From Betaproteobacteria bacterium (lineage in GTDB: Bacteria; Pseudomonadota; Gammaproteobacteria; Burkholderiales; SG8-39): a stretch of 41,269 nt of DNA. The stretch spans positions 1 through 41,269 of the forward strand of contig JACOVA010000088.1 in NCBI GenBank assembly GCA_016177575.1. The letters are read 5' to 3'. This document shows positions 19,187-28,929 of this stretch, piece after piece. The notes beneath the pieces are model-generated. The model saw only the letters and a program-made list of their open reading frames with translations. It ran no database searches and was not told the origin of the DNA. Every line of letters begins with the position of its first letter. Position 1 is the first letter of the stretch. A program made the translations under genes and the position numbers.

Positions 19187-20704
19187 ATGTGCGGAATTCT
19201 GGGCATCGTCGCTCGCTCGCCGGTCAACCAGCTCCTCTACGACGGGCTGCTGCTCCTGCAGCACCGCGGGCAGGACGCGGCCGGCATCGTCACCTGCGAG
19301 GCCAAGACCTTCCACATGCAGAAGGGCAACGGCATGGTGCGCGACGTTTTCCGCACCCGCAACATGCGCTCCCTTCCCGGCAACATCGGCATCGCCCACT
19401 GCCGCTACCCGACGGCCGGCTCAGCGTTCAATTCGGCCGAGGCGCAGCCGTTCTACGTCAACTCGCCCTTCGGCATCGTGCTCGGCCACAACGGCAACCT
19501 GACCAATTCCGACAAGCTCAAGGAAGAGATGTTCCGGCAGGACCTGCGGCACATCAACACCAACTCGGACTCCGAGGTGCTGCTCAACGTGCTCGCGCAC
19601 GAGCTGGAAAAGGCCTCGGTCAAGCTGCGCCTCGACCCGCAGACCATCTTCGCCGCGGTGGCAAACGTGCACCGCCGCGTGCGCGGGGCCTACGCGGTGA
19701 TCGCGATGATCGCCGGCTACGGGGTGCTCGCATTCCGCGACCCTTACGGCATCCGCCCGGCGGTCATCGGCTACAACGAGTCGGTCGACGGCATCGAGTA
19801 CATGATCGCCTCCGAATCCGTTGCGGTCGAGGCGCTCGGGTTCCGCGTGCTGCGCGACATCGCCCCCGGCGAGGCGGTGTTCATCGACGACGACGGCAAC
19901 TTCTACAGCCAGCCGTGCGCCGAGCAGGCCTCGCTCAACCCCTGCATCTTCGAGTACGTCTACCTGGCGCGGCCCGACTCGCTCATCGACGGCGTCTCGG
20001 TCTACGAAGCGCGCCTGCACATGGGCGAGAAGCTGGCCGAGAAGATCCGGCGCCAGCACCGGGACCTGCAGATAGACGTCGTGATCCCGATCCCGGACTC
20101 GAGCCGCCCGTCGGCGCTGCAGCTGGCGATGAACCTCGGCGTGCCGTACCGCGAGGGCTTCGTCAAGAACCGCTACATCGGGCGCACCTTCATCATGCCG
20201 GGGCAGTCGGTGCGCACGCGCTCGGTGCGCCAGAAGCTGAACGTGATCGGCGTCGAGTTCAGGGGCAAGAACGTGCTGCTGGTGGACGACTCGATCGTGC
20301 GCGGCACCACCAGCCGGGAAATCGTGCAGATGGCGCGCGAGTCAGGGGCGCGCAAGGTATTCTTCGCCACTGCCGCGCCGCCGGTGCGTTTTCCCAACGT
20401 GTACGGCATCGACATGCCGACGCGCTCCGAGCTGATCGCCGCGCGCCGCAGCGAGGACGAGGTGGCGGCCGAGATCGGCGCCGATGCGCTCATCTACCAG
20501 GACCTCGACGCGCTCATCGAGGCGGTGCGCAGCCTCAACCCCAGGCTCACCAGCTTCGAGGCCTCCTGCTTCGACGGCCGCTACGTCACGGGGGACGTGA
20601 CCGCAGATTACCTGCACGTGGTCGAGACCCGGCGCGATGCGCAGCGCGACTCGGGCGACGACGAGGGCGCGCAGCTCGACCTCAACCTGGTGGCGACGGG
20701 ATAG
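19187..20704 (+). CDS. purF: Amidophosphoribosyltransferase
   Basis: PurF transfers the glutamine amide to PRPP, the first committed step of purine synthesis. The 505-residue protein begins MCGILGIV with the N-terminal nucleophile Cys2. The class II glutaminase (HRGQDAAG, RYPTAGS, GHNGNLTN) occupies the N-terminal half. The phosphoribosyltransferase domain carries the PRPP loop VLLVDDSIVRGTTS. The gene lies 28 bases after cvpA. The metZ promoter starts only a few bases after its stop. Confidence 0.98.
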   Translation: MCGILGIVARSPVNQLLYDGLLLLQHRGQDAAGIVTCEAKTFHMQKGNGMVRDVFRTRNMRSLPGNIGIAHCRYPTAGSAFNSAEAQPFYVNSPFGIVLGHNGNLTNSDKLKEEMFRQDLRHINTNSDSEVLLNVLAHELEKASVKLRLDPQTIFAAVANVHRRVRGAYAVIAMIAGYGVLAFRDPYGIRPAVIGYNESVDGIEYMIASESVAVEALGFRVLRDIAPGEAVFIDDDGNFYSQPCAEQASLNPCIFEYVYLARPDSLIDGVSVYEARLHMGEKLAEKIRRQHRDLQIDVVIPIPDSSRPSALQLAMNLGVPYREGFVKNRYIGRTFIMPGQSVRTRSVRQKLNVIGVEFRGKNVLLVDDSIVRGTTSREIVQMARESGARKVFFATAAPPVRFPNVYGIDMPTRSELIAARRSEDEVAAEIGADALIYQDLDALIEAVRSLNPRLTSFEASCFDGRYVTGDVTADYLHVVETRRDAQRDSGDDEGAQLDLNLVATG

Positions 20705-20709
20705 CGATT

Positions 20710-20718
20710 TGATATAAT
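20710..20718 (+). promoter_or_regulatory. Extended -10 promoter of metZ
   Basis: TGATATAAT is a TGn extended -10 with a perfect TATAAT hexamer (20713-20718), 6 bases after the purF stop. The -35 region lies in purF and is poor, which an extended -10 tolerates. The predicted start is near 20725, just before the first riboswitch stem. Confidence 0.7.
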
Positions 20719-20727
20719 TACTCTTTA

Positions 20728-20779
20728 CGCGCCGATTTGAGCCACAGCTTGCGGGCGCGCTACAAATCCAGCTAAAGCG
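20728..20779 (+). ncRNA. SAM-II riboswitch aptamer upstream of metZ
   Basis: The sequence matches the SAM-II (metA motif) H-type pseudoknot layout. P1 is GCGCC (20729-20733) with GGCGC (20754-20758). The conserved loop block GATTTGA is at 20734-20740, GCTTGCGG at 20747-20754 leads into the closing strand, and the hallmark 3' block AGCTAAAG is at 20770-20777 after an A-rich linker. SAM-II binds S-adenosylmethionine and lies mostly before methionine genes in alphaproteobacteria. The downstream gene here is metZ. I could not run a covariance search, so the call rests on motif order, pairing and context. Confidence 0.87.
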
Positions 20780-20802
20780 TGCCGAGGAAACCCGGTCCGC
20801 TT
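20775..20802 (+). promoter_or_regulatory. Predicted antiterminator hairpin of the metZ switch
   Basis: AAGCG (20775-20779) pairs with CGCTT (20798-20802), and GCCG (20781-20784) with CGGT (20793-20796, one G-U). One mismatch separates them and the loop is 8 bases. It uses the 3' end of the SAM-II conserved block and the left arm of the terminator, so it excludes both the folded aptamer and the terminator. Confidence 0.55.
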
Positions 20803-20825
20803 AGAAGAAAGGATCGGGTTTTTTT
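20788..20825 (+). terminator. Riboswitch-controlled intrinsic terminator abutting the metZ start codon
   Basis: The arms AAACCCGGTCC (20788-20798) and GGATCGGGTTT (20811-20821) pair over 11 bp with one G-U and a 12-base loop. They run into seven T residues (20819-20825), and the metZ ATG starts at the next base. The only ribosome site (AAGGA, 20809-20813) is also in the loop and right arm, so the hairpin could block translation as well as transcription. Confidence 0.8.
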
Positions 20826-22001
20826 ATGTCCAAGCCGTATGAGCTATCCACCCTCGGCGTACGCGCCGGCACCGCGCGCTCGCAGTTCAACGAGCACTCG
20901 GAGGCGCTCTACCTCACCTCCAGCTTCGTGTTCGCGAGCGCTGCCGAGGCCGCCGCCGGTTTCGGCGGCAGCTCGAGCGACTACGTCTACTCGCGCTATA
21001 CCAACCCCACGGTGTCGATGCTCCAGGACCGCCTTGCGGCACTGGAAGGGGCGGAGGCCTGCGTCGCCACCGCCTCGGGCATGTCCGCGATCCTGGCACT
21101 GTCGATGGTGCTGCTCAAGGCGGGCGACCACGTCGTGTGCTCGAACGCCGTATTCGGCGCCACGGTGCAGCTCTACGCGACGCTGCTGGCGCGCTTCGGC
21201 GTCGCCACCACCTTCGTTTCTCCCACCAAGCTTGCCGAGTGGGAGGGGGCGCTCAAGCCCAACACCAGGCTGCTCTTCCTCGAAACGCCGTCAAACCCGC
21301 TCGGCGAAGTCGCCGATATCTCTGCACTTTCTTCCGTCGCCAGGAAAGCGGGGGCAGCACTGGCCGTCGATAACGTGCTATGCACCCCGGCGCTGCAGCG
21401 CCCGATCGCGCTCGGCGCCGATTTTGTCGTGCACTCGGCGACCAAGCACCTCGACGGGCAGGGCCGGGTGCTGGGCGGCGCGGTCCTGGGGCGCAAGGGG
21501 CCGGCCATGGACAGCCTGGTCGGCTTCCTGCGCACCGCCGGTCCCGCGATCTCGCCGTTCAACGCCTGGGTGATCCTGAAGGGGCTGGAAACCCTGGAAA
21601 TCCGCCTGCTGGCGCAATCCGAGCGCGCACTCGAGCTTGCGCGCTGGCTGGAAAAGCACCCCGGCGTGGCGCGCGTGCACTACACGGGGCTCGCCTCGCA
21701 CCCGCAGCACGCGCTTGCCATGCGCCAGCAGAAGGCGGGCGGCGCCGTGGTCTCCTTCGAAGTGAAAGGCGGCAAGGACGCGGCCTGGAAGGTCATCGAC
21801 GCTACGAAGCTCATCTCGATCACCGGCAACCTCGGCGACGTGAAGACCACCATCACGCATCCCGCCACCACCACCCACGGGCGCCTGACGCCGGAGGCGC
21901 GCGCCGCGGCCGGCATTAGCGACGGGCTGCTGCGGGTCGCGGTCGGCCTGGAAGCGGTCGAGGACCTGAAAGCCGACCTCGCACGGGGCCTCGCCGCCTG
22001 A
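20826..22001 (+). CDS. metZ: O-succinylhomoserine sulfhydrylase
   Basis: MetZ makes homocysteine from O-succinylhomoserine and sulfide, a direct-sulfhydrylation route to methionine. The 391-residue fold-type I PLP enzyme has YSRYTNPTVSMLQDRLAALEG, SGMSAI, ETPSNP, the DNVLCTPALQRP segment, Schiff-base lysine K207 (HSATKHLDGQGRVLGG) and LGDVKTTITHPATTTH near the end. It could be named O-acetylhomoserine sulfhydrylase, but the MetZ sequence class fits better. It is controlled by the SAM-II switch. Its stop is one base from that of the convergent lpxH. Confidence 0.95.
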   Translation: MSKPYELSTLGVRAGTARSQFNEHSEALYLTSSFVFASAAEAAAGFGGSSSDYVYSRYTNPTVSMLQDRLAALEGAEACVATASGMSAILALSMVLLKAGDHVVCSNAVFGATVQLYATLLARFGVATTFVSPTKLAEWEGALKPNTRLLFLETPSNPLGEVADISALSSVARKAGAALAVDNVLCTPALQRPIALGADFVVHSATKHLDGQGRVLGGAVLGRKGPAMDSLVGFLRTAGPAISPFNAWVILKGLETLEIRLLAQSERALELARWLEKHPGVARVHYTGLASHPQHALAMRQQKAGGAVVSFEVKGGKDAAWKVIDATKLISITGNLGDVKTTITHPATTTHGRLTPEARAAAGISDGLLRVAVGLEAVEDLKADLARGLAA

Positions 22002-22002
22002 A

Positions 22003-22737
22003 TCAGAAGCTGACCAGCCGCGGGCCTACCTCGTCCAGGGCGAGGTAGCCGCCGCGGCCGTACCAGTCGGGCAGAACCCAGCGCTCGCAAGCGTGCCCGT
22101 CGACCTCGTGCTCGTGGCGCGCCGGGCGGTGGGTGTGGCCGTGGATCATGCGGCGCACGTTGTGGCGGCGGAAGGCTTCGCGCACCGCGTCCTGGTTCAC
22201 ATCCATGATCTCTGCCGGTTTTGCGGCGATGACCTCTTTGCTTTTTTCGCGCAATCCCTGGATCGCCGCGTGGCGCTCCGAAAGCGACTTGGAGAGAAAG
22301 TCCTTCTGCCATTCGGCGGAGCGCGCGGTGCGGCGCCAGTTCTGGTAGTCGTGATCGTCGGTGCAGAGCGTATCGCCGTGCATCAGCGCGATTGCCTTGC
22401 CTCTGACTTGAATCACGGTCGGATCTTCGAGGAATCCGGCGCCGCTGGCGGAGAAGAATCCTTCAGCAATCAGAAAATCCCGGTTGCCGTGCATCACGCG
22501 GATCTCGACGCCGGCCTCCGACAACGATTTCAGTCCCGAGGCGACTTCCCGCGCGAGCGGGTCGCCGGCGCGGTCGGTGAGCTCGTCGTCGCCGGCCCAG
22601 TACTCGAACAGGTCGCCGAGGATGTAGAGCGCCTGGGCGCGGCGCGCCTCGTCGCCGAGGAAACGGAAGAACTGCTCGCTGGTGTCCGGGCGCTCCGCCG
22701 AGAGGTGCAGGTCGGAGATGAAGAGCGACCGGCTCAC
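22003..22737 (-). CDS. lpxH: UDP-2,3-diacylglucosamine diphosphatase
   Basis: LpxH hydrolyses UDP-2,3-diacylglucosamine to lipid X in lipid A synthesis, at the membrane surface. The 244-residue calcineurin-like phosphoesterase shows the metal motifs DLHL, GDLFEYW, GNRDF, MHGD and GHTHRP in order. The GTG start at 22737 is one base after the stop of the cyclophilin gene. It is the last gene of a four-gene envelope operon. Confidence 0.95.
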   Translation of the reverse strand: MSRSLFISDLHLSAERPDTSEQFFRFLGDEARRAQALYILGDLFEYWAGDDELTDRAGDPLAREVASGLKSLSEAGVEIRVMHGNRDFLIAEGFFSASGAGFLEDPTVIQVRGKAIALMHGDTLCTDDHDYQNWRRTARSAEWQKDFLSKSLSERHAAIQGLREKSKEVIAAKPAEIMDVNQDAVREAFRRHNVRRMIHGHTHRPARHEHEVDGHACERWVLPDWYGRGGYLALDEVGPRLVSF

Positions 22738-22738
22738 A

Positions 22739-23323
22739 TCACTTCTGGTCGGCCACCGGGGTGACGGACTCGATGACCACGGCCTCGCGCGGCACGTCGC
22801 GGTCGAACGGACCGCCGCGACCGGTGGGGGACTTGGCGATCTTCATGACCACGTCCAGCCCCGAGACCACCTTGCCGAACACCGCGTAGCCCCAGCCGTC
22901 CTGCGCGCGCTCGGCGTTGAGGAAGTCGTTGTTCTTGACGTTGATGAAGAACTGCGAGGACGCCGAATGCGGCATGTTGGTGCGCGCCATGGCGATGGTG
23001 CCGAGGTCGTTCGCGAGACCGTTCTTGGCCTCGTTCTGGATCGGGTCGCGCGTCTTCTTCTGCCGGTAGGCCTTGTCGTAGCCGCCGCCCTGGATCATGA
23101 AGCCGTCGATCACGCGGTGGAAGATGGTGCCGTCGAAGTGGCCGTCCCTGGCGTACTGCAGGAAGTTCTCCACCGTTTTCGGCGCCTTGGCGGGGTAGAG
23201 CTCGAGCCGGATCGTGCCGGCGCTGGTCTTGAGGTCCACCTGCGGCTCGGCCGCCATCGCGCCGGGCGCCGCTGCGGCGGCGGAGAGGACGACCAGAGGC
23301 TTCCACATGTCGATCAGCTTCAT
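22739..23323 (-). CDS. ppiA: Periplasmic cyclophilin-type peptidyl-prolyl isomerase
   Basis: A 194-residue cyclophilin that catalyses proline isomerisation. The N-terminus ([19 protein letters not shown]) is a signal peptide ending at about residue 24, so export to the periplasm is expected (PpiA type rather than cytoplasmic PpiB). Core motifs are [21 protein letters not shown] with the catalytic arginine, [10 protein letters not shown], and [11 protein letters not shown]. The ATG overlaps the L,D-transpeptidase stop (ATGA). Confidence 0.94.
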   Translation of the reverse strand: MKLIDMWKPLVVLSAAAAAPGAMAAEPQVDLKTSAGTIRLELYPAKAPKTVENFLQYARDGHFDGTIFHRVIDGFMIQGGGYDKAYRQKKTRDPIQNEAKNGLANDLGTIAMARTNMPHSASSQFFINVKNNDFLNAERAQDGWGYAVFGKVVSGLDVVMKIAKSPTGRGGPFDRDVPREAVVIESVTPVADQK

Positions 23324-24471
23324 TCCCGGCCCTCGTAAAGGATGCGCCAGCGCGCGCCCTCCCGGATCCAGTACTGGCGCTTGCGCATGGCGTTGGAGAG
23401 GTTGCTCGAGCGGTAGTCCTGCTCGAAGCTCGCGACGACGAACTTCTCGCGCGGGTACTGGAACATGGCGAGCCGCGAGACGCCTACCTTGATCCAGCGC
23501 TTGGCGGCGTTCACCTTGCGCTTGTGCGCGGACCAGGCGGCGAGGTCCTGGTCGCCCGCGCTGAAGCGCGCGGCGTAGTGCGCGAGGTAGCGCTCGGTGT
23601 CGCGGCTCTCCCAGTCGGCGCGCCAGGCCTGGATCGCGTCGCCCAGGCCCTTGCGCTCGGCTTCGAGCGCCGGCGCGCTGGTCCACTCGATCTCGTCGGC
23701 AATGATCACCGGCGTCAGGCCGATCTGCAGGCTGCGGCCCACCGCGTCCAGGTCGGCGTTGGCAAGCACGATGCAGCCGTCGCTCGCGCGCGGCGGCCGG
23801 CTGTAGGTGTCGGAGGGCGTGCCGTGCAGCCAGATGCCATGCCCGTTGCGGCCCAGCCGCTTGTCCCAGGCGTTCGGATAGTTGATCGGGTAGGCGCCGG
23901 AGCCGTAGAAATCGGCAAGCTTCTGGCGCGGCAGGTTGGCAGTGACGTGATAGACGCCGAGCGGCGTCTTCTGGTCGCCTTCGCGCGTTTTCTCGACGCC
24001 GTTCTTGCCGAGGGTGACGTAGTAGTCGGCGACGAGCTGCGGCCGACCGCCGGCGTTCTCGAACACGTACAGCCGGGAGCGGCGCGAGTCGACGACCAGC
24101 GCGTGCCTCTGCCCGGCGTGCAGCTGCAGCACATGGCGCGGCACGCGGTCGCCGTTGGGCCGGTCGCGCAGCGCGCGCAGCCTGAGCAGAGCCTCGGCGC
24201 GCAGGCCCTCGACCTTCTCGCGCGGCACGGTCTTCGGCACGTTGCCGAAAGTCTCGAGCGGACGCGCGCGCGCCAGCAGCAGGTCGCCGCGGATCAGGTG
24301 CGCGAGGCGGAAATTCGGATGCGCGGCGAGCAGCGCCTCGACCCTCTGCATCGCCAGGTCGAGGCGCTTGGCCTCGATCGCCTCGAGCACCCCGGAGAGC
24401 GCCTTTTCCGGGCTCGCGCCAATTGCCGTGGAACAAACAACCAGCAGGAAGGCTGCCACATACAGCCGCAT
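23320..24471 (-). CDS. L,D-transpeptidase (YkuD domain) with C-terminal NTF2-like domain
   Basis: A 383-residue exported protein with a signal peptide at about 1-20 ([18 protein letters not shown]). Helical repeats follow to about residue 110. The YkuD domain (about 120-260) has HGIWLHGTP, then SDGCIVL with nucleophile Cys233; such enzymes cross-link peptidoglycan or attach lipoproteins to it. The last 110 residues or so form an NTF2/SnoaL-like domain like that of some L,D-transpeptidases, and it is homologous to the C-terminal domain of the upstream TPR protein. ATG 24471 is chosen because it gives the signal peptide; the 101 residues the open frame adds upstream are TPR-gene shadow. The start lies 8 bases past the TPR stop. 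Confidence 0.92.
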   Translation of the reverse strand: MRLYVAAFLLVVCSTAIGASPEKALSGVLEAIEAKRLDLAMQRVEALLAAHPNFRLAHLIRGDLLLARARPLETFGNVPKTVPREKVEGLRAEALLRLRALRDRPNGDRVPRHVLQLHAGQRHALVVDSRRSRLYVFENAGGRPQLVADYYVTLGKNGVEKTREGDQKTPLGVYHVTANLPRQKLADFYGSGAYPINYPNAWDKRLGRNGHGIWLHGTPSDTYSRPPRASDGCIVLANADLDAVGRSLQIGLTPVIIADEIEWTSAPALEAERKGLGDAIQAWRADWESRDTERYLAHYAARFSAGDQDLAAWSAHKRKVNAAKRWIKVGVSRLAMFQYPREKFVVASFEQDYRSSNLSNAMRKRQYWIREGARWRILYEGRE

Positions 24472-24479
24472 GCGGACGC

Positions 24480-25487
24480 TCAATTCAGCTTCTCCTGGCG
24501 GATCAGCCAGCGCCCGTCGGACTTCACCATGACCAGCGTCTTGGTGCTGGTCGACTTGATCAGGTCGGAGCGGTAACCCTGGCGGAAGGTGACGCTCGCC
24601 TGCCCGTCGGCGCCGATGCTCACCTTGGGCGACTCGATCGACACGGCGATGCTCCTCGGCGCGCTGATGCGCTGGCGGCGGAGCTTCGCCCAGGCCTCGC
24701 GTGGCTCGCCTTTCGGCGTCCTGAAATCGCTGGCGTAGGACGCGAGGTAGGCGTCGGCGTTCTTGGAGGACCATGCCTTCGCCCAGGCGTTGACGGCCTC
24801 GATCAGCTCGGCGTCGGCGGATTTCGCGGCGGCGGCCGGCTTCTCGGGCGCCGGCTTGAGCGCCGGGGCGGACGAGAGCGCAGCGACAGGCGCAGGCGGC
24901 TTGACCGCTTCAACCGGGGGCTTTGCGGGCTCTTTCCTGGCGCTTACGACCGGCTTGCTCGCGGGCGGCGCGCCGCCGACCAGATCGCGCACCAGCGCGA
25001 GCTTGTTCTTCGCCGCGGCGTTGGCCGAGTCGATCTGCAGCGCCTTGTCGTAGGCCTGGCTGGCGAGCTTGGCGTAGACGTCGCCCAGATTCTCGTACGC
25101 GGTGGCGTAGCTCGGATGGGTGCGGATCGACTGCTCGAGCGCGGCGCGCGCCTTGTCGTACTGCCCCTGCGCGGCGTAGATCACGGCGAGATTGTTGTAG
25201 GGCTCGGGAAGGTCCGGGTAATCCTGCGTCAGCTTGAGGAAAATCTCGGTTGCTTCCTTCGGATTGCCCTGCTCGGCGAAGATCAGGCCTTTGAGAAAGC
25301 GCGCCTGCGCATCCTTCGGCTTGGCGGCGAGCGCCTTGTTCACGCGCTCGAGCGCCTGCTGGTGCTGTCCCGACCTGAGCAGCTTGCTCGCTTCCTGCAC
25401 CTCGTCTGCGCGCGCCGCGAAGGACAACGCGAGCAACGCCGCGCACAGCGCCGCCGGCGCTGTGCGCGGGTCGGGGAAACGTATCAT
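24480..25487 (-). CDS. Exported TPR protein with C-terminal NTF2-like domain
   Basis: A 335-residue protein with a signal peptide (about 1-27, ending ARA). About four tetratricopeptide repeats cover residues 30-165 ([59 protein letters not shown]). A Pro/Ala/Lys linker follows to about residue 222, then an NTF2-like domain (225-335). That last domain resembles the tail of the L,D-transpeptidase encoded next. The TPRs probably hold partners in the periplasm. TATAAC (25496-25491, minus) is only 3 bases before the ATG, unusually close for a promoter box. Confidence 0.88.
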   Translation of the reverse strand: MIRFPDPRTAPAALCAALLALSFAARADEVQEASKLLRSGQHQQALERVNKALAAKPKDAQARFLKGLIFAEQGNPKEATEIFLKLTQDYPDLPEPYNNLAVIYAAQGQYDKARAALEQSIRTHPSYATAYENLGDVYAKLASQAYDKALQIDSANAAAKNKLALVRDLVGGAPPASKPVVSARKEPAKPPVEAVKPPAPVAALSSAPALKPAPEKPAAAAKSADAELIEAVNAWAKAWSSKNADAYLASYASDFRTPKGEPREAWAKLRRQRISAPRSIAVSIESPKVSIGADGQASVTFRQGYRSDLIKSTSTKTLVMVKSDGRWLIRQEKLN

Positions 25488-25580
25488 TGTGTTATACTTT
25501 TCAAGGCCCTACGGAACCTTGCTCATTCTAGACTAAGCCCTGCCGGTTAACAACTTGGGCCGGCGCCGGACGGGGTCCGC

Positions 25581-26945
<1,365 letters not shown>

Positions 26946-26949
26946 ATCG

Positions 26950-26981
26950 ATCGGGTTTAATCCGGCTCTGACCCCGATTTT
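26950..26981 (+). terminator. Weak hairpin after cysS; possible terminator or REP-like fragment
   Basis: ATCGGG (26950-26955) pairs with CCCGAT (26973-26978) across a 17-base loop, and four Ts end at 26981. The stem is short for a terminator. The right side carries CCGGCTCTGACCCCG; its complement, containing GGGGTCAGAG, resembles a motif I recall from dispersed REP-like repeats of proteobacteria. I see no second copy here. Confidence 0.3.
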
Positions 26982-26995
26982 CCAAGGAGAAGCTC

Positions 26996-27790
26996 ATGGC
27001 AGACGTCATCATCGAGAAGCAAGGCGGCGTGGTCACCGCGACCCTCAACCGGCCGCAGGCGCGCAATGCGCTCTCCGACGAGATGGTGCGCTCGCTCGAT
27101 GCGATGTTCACCGAGGGCGAGCACGACGCCGCGGTGCGCTGCTTCGTGATCCGCGGCCAGGGCGAGCATTTCATGGCGGGCGGCGACGTGAAGAAGTTTT
27201 ATGCGAATCGCACCAAGCCGGCCGCCGAGCGGCGCGCCGACACCGAGAGGAGCGTGCACCAGCTGCACCTGCTCGCCTACAAGATGCGCCGCGCGCCGCA
27301 GCCGATCATCGCGTCGATCCGCGGCGCGGTCGCCGGCTTCGGCATGAGCCTGATGATGCTCGCCGACCTGGCAATCGCCGCCGAGGACGCGTTCTTCACC
27401 CTCGCCTACTGCCACATCGGGCTCTCGCCCGACGGCTCCTCCACCTACACCCTGCCGCGCATCGTGGGGCGCAGGAAAGCGATGGAGCTCGCGCTGCTGG
27501 GTGAGCGCTTCAGCGCGCAGGAAGCGCTGCGGCTGGGGCTCGTCAACAAGGTTGTTCCGGTTGCCGCGCTGGAAGAAGAAACCGACAAGCTCGCCAAGCG
27601 CCTCGCCGCCGGCCCGGCGCGGGCCTACGCGCACATGAAGCGGCTGTTCGAGAGCTCGATCGGCAACACGCTCGAGAGCCAGCTGCAGGCCGAGGGCGTG
27701 GGGGTCGCCGACTGCATGGCCTCGGACGATCTGGTCGAAGGTGTCACGGCGTTCGTCGAGAAGCGACCGCCGCGCTTCAGCGGCTCCTAG
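26996..27790 (+). CDS. Enoyl-CoA hydratase/isomerase family protein (PaaG-like)
   Basis: A 264-residue crotonase-fold protein. The oxyanion-hole segments are [13 protein letters not shown] (near residue 60) and [21 protein letters not shown] (near 105-125). The active-site region [22 protein letters not shown] has Asp146 where classical hydratases have glutamate, matching PaaG-type isomerases and related enzymes. The exact acyl-CoA substrate is unknown; no phenylacetate or beta-oxidation genes are nearby. A strong ribosome site AAGGAG is at 26984-26989. Its TAG stop overlaps the dnaJ stop within CTAG. Confidence 0.88.
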   Translation: MADVIIEKQGGVVTATLNRPQARNALSDEMVRSLDAMFTEGEHDAAVRCFVIRGQGEHFMAGGDVKKFYANRTKPAAERRADTERSVHQLHLLAYKMRRAPQPIIASIRGAVAGFGMSLMMLADLAIAAEDAFFTLAYCHIGLSPDGSSTYTLPRIVGRRKAMELALLGERFSAQEALRLGLVNKVVPVAALEEETDKLAKRLAAGPARAYAHMKRLFESSIGNTLESQLQAEGVGVADCMASDDLVEGVTAFVEKRPPRFSGS

Positions 27791-28911
27791 CCCTCGAAGA
27801 ACTCCTTCACCATATCGAGCCAGCCCTTGGCGCGCGGGTTGTGGCGCGCGCTGTCGCGCAGGCTGATCGTCTCGAACTCCTGCAGGAGCTCGCGCTGGCG
27901 CGGCGTGAGGTTGACTGGCGTCTCTACCACGACGTGGCAGAACAGGTCGCCGGGAAGGTGGCTGCGCACGCCCTTGATGCCCTTGCCGCGCAGGCGGAAG
28001 GTCTTGCCGCTCTGGGTCTCGGCCGGCACCTTGATGCGCGCGCTGCCGTCGAGCGTCGGGATCTCGATGTCCCCGCCGAGCGCCGCGGCGGCGAACGAAA
28101 CCGGCATCTCGCAATGCAGGTCGTCGTGGTCGCGCTGGAACACCGGGTGCGGCTTGAGGTGCACCTGGACGTAGAGGTCGCCCGGCGGCCCGCCGTTCAC
28201 GCCCGCTTCGCCCTCGCCCGAGAGGCGCACCCGGTCGCCTTCGTCGACGCCCGCCGGGACCTTCACCTGCAGCGTCTTCTGGTGCTTGACGCGGCCGGCG
28301 CCGCCGCAGGCGGTGCAGGGATGGGCGATCATCTTGCCGCTGCCGTGGCAGCGCGGGCAGGTCTGCGCGATCGAGAACGGGCCCTGCGAAACGCGCACCT
28401 GGCCGGCGCCGCGGCAGGTGGTGCAGGTCTGCGGCTGGGTGCCGGGCTTGGCGCCGGTGCCGTGGCAGATGGCGCACTCCGCCAGCGTAGGGATGCGGAT
28501 CTTGGTCTCGAAGCCGTGCGCTGCCTGCTCGAGCGCGATCTCGAGGTTGTAGCGCAGGTCGGCGCCGCGGAACACGCTGGAGCGCCCGCCGCGCGCGCCG
28601 CCGAAGATCTCGCCGAAGATATCGCTGAAGATGTCGCCGAAGCCGGCGCCGCCGAAGCCCGCGCCCGCGCCGGCCGCCGCGCCCGCGTCGACGCCCGCAT
28701 GCCCGAACTGGTCGTACGCCGAGCGCTTGTGCGCGTCGGTGAGCACCTCGTAGGCTTCCTTCGCCTCCTTGAAGTGCTCCTCGGCTTTCGGATTGTCCGG
28801 ATTGCGGTCCGGATGCCACTTCATGGCGAGCTTGCGGTACGCCTTCTTGATGTCTTCCTCTGAGGCGTCCCGGTTTACGCCGAGCACTTCGTAGTAGTCG
28901 CGCTTCGCCAC
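27787..28911 (-). CDS. dnaJ: Chaperone DnaJ
   Basis: The Hsp40 co-chaperone of DnaK, 374 residues. The J domain is at about 1-70 with the HPD motif (WHPDRNP). A Gly/Phe linker follows ([18 protein letters not shown]), then four CxxCxGxG zinc repeats ([32 protein letters not shown]) and the C-terminal substrate domain. The GTG start at 28911 has GGAGAAA upstream. It is the third gene of grpE-dnaK-dnaJ, 18 bases after dnaK. Confidence 0.98.
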   Translation of the reverse strand: MAKRDYYEVLGVNRDASEEDIKKAYRKLAMKWHPDRNPDNPKAEEHFKEAKEAYEVLTDAHKRSAYDQFGHAGVDAGAAAGAGAGFGGAGFGDIFSDIFGEIFGGARGGRSSVFRGADLRYNLEIALEQAAHGFETKIRIPTLAECAICHGTGAKPGTQPQTCTTCRGAGQVRVSQGPFSIAQTCPRCHGSGKMIAHPCTACGGAGRVKHQKTLQVKVPAGVDEGDRVRLSGEGEAGVNGGPPGDLYVQVHLKPHPVFQRDHDDLHCEMPVSFAAAALGGDIEIPTLDGSARIKVPAETQSGKTFRLRGKGIKGVRSHLPGDLFCHVVVETPVNLTPRQRELLQEFETISLRDSARHNPRAKGWLDMVKEFFEG

Positions 28912-28929
28912 GCGCAGCTTTCTCCGGGC

